From contig NZ_FKBS01000007.1 of assembly GCF_900078315.1 (NCBI RefSeq), positions 271,440-335,439 on the forward strand: a DNA stretch of 64,000 nt. Direction: 5' to 3'. How positions within the stretch are numbered: the first letter of the stretch is position 1; each line of letters opens with the position of its first letter. The notes under the pieces are model-generated. The model was not told the DNA's origin, made no database searches, and was given only the letters and a program-made list of their open reading frames with translations. Shown here one piece after another: positions 20,237-29,500 of this stretch. This stretch comes from Bordetella ansorpii. Its GTDB lineage: Bacteria > Pseudomonadota > Gammaproteobacteria > Burkholderiales > Burkholderiaceae_B. Made by a program: the position numbers and the translations under genes.

Positions 20237-22393
20237 TCACCAGCGGTATCGGACGCCCGCGATGATCTGGCGGCCGTTGCCGTACTGGCAGTAGAAGTTC
20301 GAGCTGCAGCTGCTGTAGTACGTCTTGTCGAACAGGTTATTGACGTTCAAGCGGCCTTCCAGGCCCTTCAGGCTGGGGATGCTGGCGCCGAAGTCGTAGC
20401 GCAAGGCGGCGTCGATCAGCGTGTAGCCGTCCGCCTTCACCTGGTTGGCGTTGTCGGCGTAGCTCGACCCCACCACGCGCACGCCCGCACCCAGTTTCAC
20501 GCCGGGCAGCACGTCAGGCGCGAAACTATAGTTCGCCCATAGCGAACCATAGTAATCGGGCACGGCCTGGGGATGCTTGCCGCTGTTGCCGGGCACGGCG
20601 GCCTGGGTCACCTTGGTGTCCAGCAGCGTCAGGGCCGCCACCAGTTCCAGGGCGGACGTCACCTGTCCGCGCGCCTCGAATTCCAGGCCACGCGAGCGGA
20701 TGCGGCCTTCCTGGGTGTTGAAGCCCAGCGTATCGGGCACCAGCGCGTCGCGCTGGCGGATGTCGAAGGCCGACACGGTGAACAGCGCGTCCAGGCCGTT
20801 CGGCTGGAACTTCAGGCCCACTTCATACTGGCTGGCCTTGCTCGGCACGAAGGGCTTGCCGGTGGCGTCGACGCCCACGTTGGGTTCGAACGAGGTCGAG
20901 TAGCTGGCGTAGGGCGCCAGGCCGTTGTCGAACTGGTAGAGCAGGCCCGCGCGGTAGCTGGTGGCCTCGTTGTTCTGTTCGGTCGAGGCGCCGGCCAGCC
21001 GGTTCTCGGTGTCCTGCGAGGTCCAGTCGTGGCGCACGCCCAGCATGCCGCGCCAGCCGCCGAATTTCAGCTGGTCCTGCACGTAGGCGCCCGTCTGCCG
21101 CAGGGTCTGTCCGCTGTCGATGATGGTGGTCAGCGCGCCGATGGCCTGGCCGTACTGCGGGTTCAGTACGTTCAGCGCCGGCGCGGGGCCCCAGTCGTAG
21201 GCCCAGTCGCTGCGGGCGTGCTGGTAATCCAGCCCCGTCAGCAAGGTGTGCCGCACGCTGCCCGTGGCGAAATCGAACTGGGCCTGGTTGTCCATCGAGA
21301 CGCCTTTCACGCTTTCGATGGAACGCAGGGCCTGCCGTGCGATGGTGCCGTCGGCGGCCAGCGGCGCGGCCATCTGCAGCGAGCGGAAGTCACTGTCCAC
21401 GTCGGAATAGCGCAGGCGCGAGCGCAGTGTCAGCAGCGCATTGGCCCGGTGCTCGAACTGGTAGCCGATGCCGTGCTGTTCGCGCTCGAACGAATCGAAG
21501 TCCGGATCGCCGATGTTGAGCTTGCGGCCCAGCGCGTGCTTGTACTCGGCGGGAGCCAGGAAGCGCGGGTACAACGAATTGAAGTAGCCGCCGTACGGGT
21601 CCTTCTGATAGTAGGCCGACAGCGTCAACGAAGTATCGGCGTCCGGTTGCCAGGTGATGGACGGCGCCACGGCGTAGCGGCCTTCCCTCACGCCGTCGTA
21701 GCGGGTGTCGGCGCGGCGGCCGATGGCGTTCAGGCTGTATTGCAGCGTGCCGCTTTCATTGAGCGCGCCGCGCGTGCCGAAGCCGGCCTGCGCACGGCCG
21801 TCCGAGCCCGTTTCCAGCAGGATCTCGCGGGCGGGTTGCGCGGAGGGCGCGCGGCTGACCTGGTTGACCAGGCCGCCCGGGCTGACCTGGCCATAGAGCA
21901 GGGCGGACGGCCCCTTCAGCACGTCGATGCGGTCCAGCAGATACGGATCGATGGACGCCTGCGCGAAAGCCTGGCCGCGCGGCAGCTTGAGTCCGTCCAG
22001 GAAGTTGACGTAGCTGGTCGCGGTGCCGAACGCGCCGAAGCCGCGCAGGAAGATGGAGTCGTAGCGGGTATTGGAATCGCGGTCGGACAGCACGCCGGAG
22101 GTGTACCGCAGCGCTTCGCCAACGGTCTGCGCGGCCTGGTCGTCCATCTGCTTGCGGGTGATGGTGCTGACGGATTGCGCGGTCTCGGCCACCGGCGTGC
22201 CGCTCTTGGTGGCCGATGCCGCGGCGGGGACGAACAGCCGGTCGCTGGTGTCCGTGGGGTCGGGGGCCTCGCCCTTCACGATCACCGGACTGAGCTGGAC
22301 CGTGTTCTGTTGCTGGGCCTGGACCGTACCCGCCAGCGCCAGGCAGCCGGAAACCGTCCCGAGCATGACGGCTTCCCGCACATCAATCGCCAT
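20237..22393 (-). CDS. TonB-dependent siderophore receptor
   Basis: 718-residue outer-membrane receptor. The signal peptide ends near AGTVQAQ. The plug domain has the VSTITRKQMDDQAAQTVGEA region, the RGFG segment and VLKGPSALLYGQVSPGGLVN. The C-terminal beta-barrel ends in GNGRQIIAGVRYRW with a terminal aromatic Trp. Cysteine-containing loop CSSNFYC is near the C-terminus. The ATG at 22393 is chosen over the GTG at 22399 because GAGG (22402-22405 on the complement) is optimally spaced at 7 nt. First gene of a three-gene iron operon under a strong Fur-box candidate 15 bp upstream of the start. The siderophore is not identifiable by eye. Confidence 0.92.
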   Translation of the reverse strand: MAIDVREAVMLGTVSGCLALAGTVQAQQQNTVQLSPVIVKGEAPDPTDTSDRLFVPAAASATKSGTPVAETAQSVSTITRKQMDDQAAQTVGEALRYTSGVLSDRDSNTRYDSIFLRGFGAFGTATSYVNFLDGLKLPRGQAFAQASIDPYLLDRIDVLKGPSALLYGQVSPGGLVNQVSRAPSAQPAREILLETGSDGRAQAGFGTRGALNESGTLQYSLNAIGRRADTRYDGVREGRYAVAPSITWQPDADTSLTLSAYYQKDPYGGYFNSLYPRFLAPAEYKHALGRKLNIGDPDFDSFEREQHGIGYQFEHRANALLTLRSRLRYSDVDSDFRSLQMAAPLAADGTIARQALRSIESVKGVSMDNQAQFDFATGSVRHTLLTGLDYQHARSDWAYDWGPAPALNVLNPQYGQAIGALTTIIDSGQTLRQTGAYVQDQLKFGGWRGMLGVRHDWTSQDTENRLAGASTEQNNEATSYRAGLLYQFDNGLAPYASYSTSFEPNVGVDATGKPFVPSKASQYEVGLKFQPNGLDALFTVSAFDIRQRDALVPDTLGFNTQEGRIRSRGLEFEARGQVTSALELVAALTLLDTKVTQAAVPGNSGKHPQAVPDYYGSLWANYSFAPDVLPGVKLGAGVRVVGSSYADNANQVKADGYTLIDAALRYDFGASIPSLKGLEGRLNVNNLFDKTYYSSCSSNFYCQYGNGRQIIAGVRYRW

Positions 22394-22407
22394 TTTCACA
22401 CCTCATT

Positions 22408-22432
22408 GCAAATGATAAAAAATCTCAGTTGC
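22408..22432 (-). promoter_or_regulatory. Fur box candidate upstream of TonB receptor operon
   Basis: The core TGATAAAAAATCTCA (22413-22427) matches the 7-1-7 Fur consensus TGATAATnATTATCA at 11 of 14 defined positions. It lies inside a longer near-palindrome with GCAAATGA and TCAGTTGC arms (7 of 8 paired). It sits 15-40 bp upstream of the receptor start, where a repressor would block transcription. Iron repression is therefore expected. Confidence 0.72.
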
Positions 22433-22594
22433 AGTTATCTTCCCATAAACGGGACGGTAGCGTCCAGTTATTTTGAGAGGAGGCAAACCCGCATTCATTG
22501 GGTGACAACGGGATGTTTGCGTATGGTTGTTTGCCGTGCAGGGGTTCGTGCGGGACAATACGGCGCTTGATCACCCACGAGACACCAGGATCGG

Positions 22595-23281
22595 ATGCCC
22601 ACCAGACCTCCCCGGACGGCCTCGGCTGACGCTCATTCCCCTTCGCCTTCGCGCGGTGGACGGCCGACTCGCGAGGCGGCCGCGCAGATGGAACGCCGCA
22701 TCCTCGATGCCGCCGCCGAGCTGTTCGCGTCGCAAGGGTACGCGGCCACGTCGATGGAACAGGTGGCCGAGGCCTGCCAGGCCGGCAAGGACACCATCTA
22801 TCGGCGCTACGCCTCAAAGGGGGCGCTGTTCACGGCCCTGATGGATCGGTTCCGCATCCAGGTGCAGGACGAACTGGCCGCCTGTACGCCGGATGGCGGC
22901 GAACCGCTGCAGCGCCTGCAACGCTATGCGCGCACCCTGCTGGACATCAATCTGCGGGTGCAGATGGTGGCGCTGAACCGGGTGGCGCTGGCCGAGGCGG
23001 TGCCGTCGAAAGGGGTGCAGCTCACGCCGTCCGAGCAGGATCCGCTGATGCGCCGCATGGCCGAACTGGTCGGGCAGGCGCAGGCGGCGGGCAGCCTGGG
23101 CGAGGGGGATGCCTTCTTCATGGCCGAGCAATTGCTGTATGCCACGTCGATCAGGCCGCTGGTCGCCGCCATGCTGGGCGATGCCCGGTTTTCGGGGCAG
23201 GCGGCGCAACAGGATTATTTCGACCAGGCCTGGGCCTTGTTCTTGCAAGGCGCGGCCTGCAAAGGCGCGGGACGGCGCTAG
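22595..23281 (+). CDS. TetR/AcrR-family transcriptional regulator
   Basis: 228-residue one-component repressor. The N-terminal 30 residues are polar and Ser/Pro-rich. The TetR DNA-binding domain spans about 33-78: ILDAAAELFASQGYAATSME, then VAEACQAGKDTIYRRYASK with the recognition helix. The C-terminal ligand domain has a TetR_C-like helical pattern, ending AWALFLQGAA. It is divergent from the TonB receptor, with 200 bp between starts, and convergent with the quinone oxidoreductase. Its target may be itself or a neighbouring gene; nothing in the sequence fixes this. Confidence 0.9.
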   Translation: MPTRPPRTASADAHSPSPSRGGRPTREAAAQMERRILDAAAELFASQGYAATSMEQVAEACQAGKDTIYRRYASKGALFTALMDRFRIQVQDELAACTPDGGEPLQRLQRYARTLLDINLRVQMVALNRVALAEAVPSKGVQLTPSEQDPLMRRMAELVGQAQAAGSLGEGDAFFMAEQLLYATSIRPLVAAMLGDARFSGQAAQQDYFDQAWALFLQGAACKGAGRR

Positions 23282-23329
23282 CGGGGATGCAGGCACGCGT
23301 CCGGGCGTTTTGCCGGCTGCCCGCGGAGG

Positions 23330-24349
23330 CTAGATCCAGGCGACGGCCTTGCCGATCTGCTGGCGCGCCTCGATGCGGGCGTGTCCCTGCGCGATGCTGT
23401 CGAAATCCAGGTGCTCCGAGATGTCCACGCGTAGCTTGCCGGCCAGTATGGCGGCGAATACGTCGTCGGCGCGCCGTTGCACGGTGGCGGCATCGGCCAT
23501 ATGGTCGGCCAGGCGCGGCCGGGTCAGGAACAATGAACCCGCCTCGCCGAGTTCGTAGGGGTCGAGGTCCTTCACGGACCCCGACACGTTGCCGTAGTTG
23601 ACGATCAGCCCACGAGTGCGGGCGGCGCGCAGGCTGTCGCGCAAGGTCGCCTTGCCCAGCGAATCGAACACCACGTCCACGCCTTGCCCGTCCGTCAGGG
23701 TGCGTATCCGTTCGGCGAATCCGCCGTTGTCGTACAGCAGGGCCGACGCCGCGCCCAGGCGGCGCGCGACGCTGCATTTCTCCTCGGTGCTGGCCGTGGC
23801 GTAGACCGTGACGCCCAGCGTGCGCGCCATCTGGATGATCAATTGGCCGATGCTGCCGGAGGCGGCATGGATGAGGCAACTGCCGCCGGATTGCAGGCGC
23901 GCGACGTCGTGCACCAGGTAATGGGCGGTGCATCCCTGGAACATGGCCGCGGCCGCGGTGTCGAAGCCGATGGCATCCGGTATCGTGGCCGCCAGCCGGG
24001 CGGGGATGCTGGCGTATTCGGCAAAGCTGCCCCAGGCGATGCACCACGCCACGCGTTGGCCCGGAGCCAGGTGCGTGACATCGTCGGCGGCGGCCACCAC
24101 CACGCCGGCGCCTTCCATGCCCAGCGTGCACGGCAGGCGCACGGGATAGGTGCGCGAGTCCGCGTACTTGCCCTGCCGGGTGTGGATATCCATGAAGTTG
24201 ATGCCGGCGCAGGCCACCTTCACCAGCACCTCGCCGGGGCCCGGCGCCGGCACTGGCGCGTCGTCGCGGCGTTGCACGACGTCAGGTCCGCCGTACCGGT
24301 CGATGGCCAGGGCGCGCATGGACTTGGGAAGCGATGCATCGACAGGCAT
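23330..24349 (-). CDS. Zinc-less quinone oxidoreductase (QorA-like, MDR superfamily)
   Basis: 339-residue NADPH:quinone reductase. N-terminal GroES-like fold starts MRALAIDRYGGPDVVQRRD; INFMDIHTRQGKY and GMEGAGVVVAA are the QOR signature; the Rossmann segment IHAASGSIGQLIIQMARTLG replaces the usual AAxGGVG. The C-terminal IAQGHARIEARQQIGKAV is the common QOR ending. The catalytic zinc-binding Cys/His set of alcohol dehydrogenases is absent. It is 58 bp after pabC on the same strand and may share its transcript. Confidence 0.9.
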   Translation of the reverse strand: MPVDASLPKSMRALAIDRYGGPDVVQRRDDAPVPAPGPGEVLVKVACAGINFMDIHTRQGKYADSRTYPVRLPCTLGMEGAGVVVAAADDVTHLAPGQRVAWCIAWGSFAEYASIPARLAATIPDAIGFDTAAAAMFQGCTAHYLVHDVARLQSGGSCLIHAASGSIGQLIIQMARTLGVTVYATASTEEKCSVARRLGAASALLYDNGGFAERIRTLTDGQGVDVVFDSLGKATLRDSLRAARTRGLIVNYGNVSGSVKDLDPYELGEAGSLFLTRPRLADHMADAATVQRRADDVFAAILAGKLRVDISEHLDFDSIAQGHARIEARQQIGKAVAWI

Positions 24350-24407
24350 GGCAGGGGCTCGCGGTCAGGGTTGAACTGCGGTGAAGGCCGTGCCGGGCGC
24401 GGGGAGC

Positions 24408-25052
24408 TCAGTTGACGTCGGCCGGCGCCGCCAGGACCACGTCGAACCATCCGCGCAAGGCATTCGACAATCTTATTCCTTCCGCCTGCCGCAGCATGGC
24501 CGCGGTCAGCACGCGCTCTTGCGCGGCGCCCTGTTCCAGCAGCTCGGCGCGCTGCACGCCGGGCAGGCAGCCCGACGTCACCGCGGGCGTGAACCACTGC
24601 CCGGCCAGCTTCAGGTAGACGTTGGTGCGGGTGCCTTCGCACAGCTCGCCGCGGGTATTCAGGTAAATCAGGTCGAACACCTTGGGGTGCTCGGCCAGCC
24701 AGGCCGTCGAGGCCTGATACCAGGGGCGATGCGTGGTCTTGTGCCGAAGCAGCGGCTCGGCCGCGTCCAGCGGTTCGGTGGCCAGCATGACCCGTTGCAC
24801 CGGTCCCAGCGCGGGCAGCGGCGAGGCCTGCACCGTGCGGTCGCCGGCGCTGTTGAGCAGCAGGCGCAGGCGGTGCGGCCCCTGGGCCAGCGCCATGCCG
24901 GCGGCGGCGCGCACGTCGGCCTCGATGGCGGGCAGGTCGCACGGGTAGCCCAGCGCCTGCGCCGAGGCGTTCAGCCGGGCGAGATGCCGGTGCAGCAAGG
25001 GAATGTGTCGGCCCGACGTGACCAGCATGGTTTCAATCAGTTCGGGCCGCAT
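24408..25052 (-). CDS. pabC: Aminotransferase class IV, probable 4-amino-4-deoxychorismate lyase
   Basis: PLP enzyme releasing p-aminobenzoate from aminodeoxychorismate in folate synthesis. 214 residues, shorter than stand-alone E. coli PabC (about 270), as is usual for this PabC-like group. The PLP lysine is in LRHKTTHRPWYQAS near residue 105. DLIYLNTRGELCEGTRTNVYLK is the class IV phosphate-binding core (here split), followed by CLPGVQRAELLEQG. Function is supported by the upstream pabB, although a rho-independent terminator lies between the two genes. Confidence 0.82.
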   Translation of the reverse strand: MRPELIETMLVTSGRHIPLLHRHLARLNASAQALGYPCDLPAIEADVRAAAGMALAQGPHRLRLLLNSAGDRTVQASPLPALGPVQRVMLATEPLDAAEPLLRHKTTHRPWYQASTAWLAEHPKVFDLIYLNTRGELCEGTRTNVYLKLAGQWFTPAVTSGCLPGVQRAELLEQGAAQERVLTAAMLRQAEGIRLSNALRGWFDVVLAAPADVN

Positions 25053-25144
25053 GCACGCTCCTCTGTGCGGGTCAGTGGGATCGCGTGCTGTCTGGCGCGC
25101 GCCTTGCCTTGCAGGCCGCGGCCGCCAGGGGCCGTGTCGCGGCG

Positions 25145-25180
25145 GGAAAACAAAAGGGCGGCCGAAATCGCCGGGCCGCC
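25145..25180 (-). terminator. Rho-independent terminator after pabB
   Basis: On the minus strand GGCGGCC and GGCCGCC pair around a 10-nt loop and are followed by CTTTTGTTTT. The hairpin begins 11 bp past the pabB stop and lies upstream of pabC, so pabC may depend on read-through or its own promoter. Confidence 0.8.
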
Positions 25181-25190
25181 GCGGTGGGCA

Positions 25191-26405
25191 TCAGCCCAGG
25201 ATCCGGGCTTTCCAGTGGCACTCCTGCCATTCCCGTTCGGGATCGGAGTCGTGCACGATGCCGCCGCCCACATGGTACACGCCACGCCGGGCCGTGCCGC
25301 CGTCCGACGGCAGCACCAGGGTGCGGATCGCCACGTTCAGCGAGAAGTCGCCGTCGGGCGCCAGCCAGCCGATGCTGCCGCAATACAGGCCGCGCGGCGC
25401 GGCTTCCATGCGGCGGATGCGGCGCATGGCGGTGATCTTGGGGGCGCCGGTGATGGAGCCGCACGGGAATAGCGCGGCCAGCACCTGCGCAAGGGTGGCA
25501 TCGGGCGCATCGGCGGAGATGGTCGAGGTCAGCGTCCAGACGCTGGGGTATTGCTCGAGCGAGAACAGCGCATCCACCCGCACCGAGCCGGGCCGGGCCA
25601 GCCGGCCCAGGTCGTTGCGCAGCAGGTCGACGATCATCAGGTTCTCGGCGCGGTCCTTCGGGCTGGCCTGCAGCGCCTGGCCCAGCCGCTGGTCTTCGTC
25701 CGGGTCGGCATGGCGCGGAGCGGTGCCCTTCATGGGGCGCGTCACCAGCCGGGCGCCCTGGCGCGCGACGAAGAGTTCGGGCGAGAAGGACAGCACGGTG
25801 CGCGCGCCGTCTTCCACATAGGCCGCGTGGCCGACGGGATGCCGCGCGGCGATCCGGCGGTACAGCGCCTGGGGATCTCCTTCGACGTCCACGTCCAGGG
25901 GCATGGTGTAGTTGACCTGGTACAGCTCGCCCTGCGCGATGAGTTCGCGGATGCGGGCGATGTGCCGCACGTAGTCGTCGTGGACCATGCGCGGCGTGAC
26001 GCCAAGAATGCTTGCCGGGTCGGCGCCGGCTTGCTGCGGCGCGGGGCGGCCGGGCGCCGGCGCCGCGCCGTGGCCGTCGATGGCATCGGGCGCCGGCCAC
26101 GGCGCTTCCTGCCGTGCGCGGTCGAACACCAGCGCGGTCAGGCGGGGGCTGCCATCGTCGGGGCGCAGGCCGGCCACGGGGCCGGGGCCCGCTTCGTCGG
26201 GCGGGGGCTGCGTCGCTTCGGGCAGCAGCCATTCGCCCAGTTCATAGTCCAGCAGCAGGCCCACCCAGCGGCCCGCCGCGCGCGCGGCCTCGATGGCCTG
26301 CAATGCCGAGGGGACTTCGTCGCGGTGGCACGCGACGATGCGCTCGCGGAAATCGAGCAATTCCAGCGCGTGGCCGGCCAGGCGATCTTCGAAACGGCAC
26401 TTCAT
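25191..26405 (-). CDS. pabB: Aminodeoxychorismate synthase component I
   Basis: Converts chorismate plus ammonia (from a PabA glutaminase) to 4-amino-4-deoxychorismate. 404 residues. The chorismate-binding domain runs from about 145 to the end: QVNYTMPLDVDVEG, SFSPELFVARQG, PMKGTAPRHADPDED, DRAENLMIVDLLRNDLGRLA, FPCGSITGAPKITAMR and YHVGGGIVHDSDPEREWQEC. The PMKGT form, in place of the PIAGT of TrpE/PabB types, is typical of PabB linked with PabC-like proteins. The N-terminal 130 residues are more divergent and include a Pro-rich segment. Followed immediately by a strong terminator. Confidence 0.93.
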   Translation of the reverse strand: MKCRFEDRLAGHALELLDFRERIVACHRDEVPSALQAIEAARAAGRWVGLLLDYELGEWLLPEATQPPPDEAGPGPVAGLRPDDGSPRLTALVFDRARQEAPWPAPDAIDGHGAAPAPGRPAPQQAGADPASILGVTPRMVHDDYVRHIARIRELIAQGELYQVNYTMPLDVDVEGDPQALYRRIAARHPVGHAAYVEDGARTVLSFSPELFVARQGARLVTRPMKGTAPRHADPDEDQRLGQALQASPKDRAENLMIVDLLRNDLGRLARPGSVRVDALFSLEQYPSVWTLTSTISADAPDATLAQVLAALFPCGSITGAPKITAMRRIRRMEAAPRGLYCGSIGWLAPDGDFSLNVAIRTLVLPSDGGTARRGVYHVGGGIVHDSDPEREWQECHWKARILG

Positions 26406-26451
26406 ATCAGTCTTGCCGGACTGTCCCAGGGAAAAGAGGCGCCGCTATCCG

Positions 26452-26511
26452 GGACAAAAAAGGATGACGCCGCACGCGTGCCGCATGTCTCGATGACCCG
26501 AGGCATGCGGC
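26452..26511 (-). terminator. Hairpin terminator downstream of uvrA
   Basis: GCCGCATG and CATGCGGC (26480-26487 / 26504-26511) pair, with inner CTCG/CGAG continuing the stem after one mismatch. On the minus strand a TTTTTTG run follows about 18 nt later. It sits 22 bp past the uvrA stop and before pabB; the distance between stem and T-run is longer than ideal. Confidence 0.5.
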
Positions 26512-26532
26512 GGGCGTGAGGGTAACGCCATT

Positions 26533-29500
26533 TCAGGCCTGCTGCCGGGCCTGGTCCATGAATTCGCGCAGGATGCGCCCGGTATGCGAGGCATCCTTCG
26601 CAGCCATCACGTCCTCGGGCGAGCCTTGGGCCACCAGCTGACCGCCGCCCGTGCCGCCTTCGGGGCCCAGGTCCAGCAGCCAGTCGGCTTCGGCGATCAC
26701 GTCCAGGTTGTGCTCGATCACGACCACCGTGTTGCCGGCCTCGACCAGGCGGTGCAGCACGTGCACCAGCTTCTCGACGTCGGCCATGGACAGGCCCACC
26801 GTGGGCTCGTCCAGCACGTACAGCGTGTGCGGCGCGCGCGAGGCGCGGCCGGTCTTGAACACGCCTTCGGTCATGCGCGCCTTGGACAGTTCGGTGACCA
26901 GCTTGATGCGCTGCGCCTCGCCGCCGGACAGGGTGGGCGAGGGCTGGCCCAGCGTCAGGTAGCCCAGGCCCACGTCCTGCATCAGTTGCAGGGGCCGCAG
27001 GATCTTGGGATGCGAGGCGAAGTAGCCGATGGCGTCGTCCACTTCCATGGACAGCACCTCGCCGGCGTTTTTGTCGCGCATCTTCACGCTGAGCGTGTCG
27101 CTGTTGAAGCGCGCGCCATTGCAGGCATCGCACGGCACCTTCACGTCGGGCAGGAAGCTCATTTCGATGGTGCGCATGCCCTGGCCTTCGCAGACCGGGC
27201 AGCGGCCGTCGCCGGTATTGAACGAGAAGCGCGCGCCGGTCCAGCCGCGCACGCGCGATTCGCGCATTTCGGCGAACAGCTTGCGCACGTCGTCCCAGAA
27301 ACCCACGTAGGTGGCCGGGCACGAACGCGGCGTCTTGCCGATGGGGGTCTGGTCCACTTCCAGCACGCGGTCAAGCAGCTCCCAGCCGGTGATGCGCTCG
27401 CAGCCGCCCCAGGCCGGCGCCTTGCGCTGCGAGACGGCCTGGGTCAGGTTGTCCAGCAGCACCTCGCGCGCCAGCGTGGACTTGCCCGAGCCGGACACGC
27501 CGGTGACGACCGTGAGGCGGCCCACCGGAATGCGCGCGTCCACGCTGCGCAGGTTGTGCAGGCGAGCGCCCTTGATCTCGATCATGGGCGTGTCGGCCTC
27601 GATGGGCCGGCGGCCATTCAGCGGATGCGCCAGCGGCTTCGCCAGGTAGCGGCCCGTGACGGACTCGGGCGAGGCCACCAGGTCTTCGGCCGTGCCCTGC
27701 GCCACCACGCGGCCGCCGCGGATGCCCGCGCCCGGTCCGATGTCGATGATGTGCGAGGCGCGGCGGATGGTGTCGTCGTCGTGCTCGACCACCACCAGCG
27801 TGTTGCCGTTGCCTTCCAGGCGCGCCAGCGCGTCCAGCAGGATGCGGTTGTCGCGCGGATGCAGGCCGATGGTGGGTTCGTCCAGCACGTAGCACACGCC
27901 CTGCAGGTTGGAGCCCAACTGCGCCGCCAGGCGGATGCGCTGGGCTTCGCCGCCCGACAGCGTGGGCGCGGCGCGGTCCAGCGCCAGGTAGCCCAGGCCG
28001 ACCTCTTGCATGAAGGTCAGGCGGCCGCGGATCTCGGCCAGGATGTCGCGCGCGATCTCGCCTTCGCGCCCGCGCGCCACCAGGCCGGTGAAGAAGGTGT
28101 GCGCATCGCTGACCGGCAGCGAGGCCAGTTCGGCGATAGAGCGGCCGCGCCATTGCACGGCCAGCGCCACGCGGTTCAGGCGTTGGCCGTGGCATACGCC
28201 GCAAGGCTTGGCCTCGCCCTCGTACCAGGCGTTCCAGGCGGTTTCCTCGCCGGTCTGCTCGGCATCGAAGCCCTGCAATTGCAGGCCCGTGCCGAAGCAG
28301 CCCGTGCACCAGCCGTGCTTGGAGTTGTACGAGAACAGGCGCGGATCGGGTTCGGGGAAGCTGGTGCCGCACGACGGGCAGGCGCGTTTCACCGAGAAAT
28401 GCTGGTGCTGCAGGTCGCTGTCCAGCGCCTCGTGCAGCTTGTCCACCGGCCACACCACGTTGAGGATGCCCTGGCCGTGTTCCAGCGCGCTCTTGACCGC
28501 GGCGCGCAGTTCATCCTCGCGCGCCGGATCGACCACCACGTCGGCCACCGGCAGTTCGATGGTGTGTTCCTTGTAGCGGTCCAGGCGCGGCCACGGCGAT
28601 ACCGGGATGAAGGCGCCGTCCACGCGCAGGTGCGTATGGCCCTTGCCCGCGGCCCACTTGGCCAGATCGGTGTAATAGCCCTTGCGCGCGGTGACCAGCG
28701 GCGCCAGGATGCCGATATGCTGGCCCTTGTGTTCGCGCAGCAGGCGCGCCACGATCTGGTCGGTGTTCTGCGGTTCGACGGCCACGTGGCAATCAGGGCA
28801 GAACTGCGTGCCCAGCTTCATGTACAGCAGGCGCAGGAAGTGGTGGATCTCGGTCATCGTGGCCACGGTCGACTTGCGGCCGCCGCGGCTGGTGCGCTGT
28901 TCGATGGCCACCGTGGGCGGGATGCCGAAGATGGCGTCCACGTCCGGCTTGCCGGCCGGCTGCACGATGGCGCGCGCGTAGGCGTTCAGCGATTCCAGGT
29001 AACGGCGCTGGCCTTCGTTGAACAGGATGTCGAAGGCCAGGGTCGATTTGCCCGAGCCCGATACGCCGGTGATCACCGTGAACTTGTCGCGCGGAATCTC
29101 GACGCTGACGTTCTTCAGGTTGTGCTCGCGCGCGTTCAGGATCTCGATGGCCTGGTTGGCCTTGCGGCGGCGCCGCATCAGCGATTGCAGCGGCGTGCCG
29201 GCCACCGTCGCCGCGGCTTCGGCGTCCGGGCCATAGGCCGCGCCCGGTTCGGCCAGCGCCGGCACCAGTCCGGTCTGCTCGGCTTCCTGCGCTTCCATGT
29301 CGGTGGACACCACCACGTCGGCGGGCACGGGCGAGGCCGGCAGCACCGAGCCTTCGTATTCGCGCAGCGCGTGGCCCGTGTACGAACGCGGGTTGTCCAT
29401 CAGGTCTTGCGGCGTGCCCACGCCGACCAGTTCGCCGCCGGCATCGCCGCCGTCGGGGCCGAGGTCGATCAGCCAGTCGGCCGCGCGGATCACGTCCAGG

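Noticed and set aside
29000..29350. A frameshift or assembly join in the middle of uvrA
   Set aside because: The frame is continuous through a plausible linker with normal codon use, and both halves keep their conserved ends, so a natural fusion is more likely than an error.
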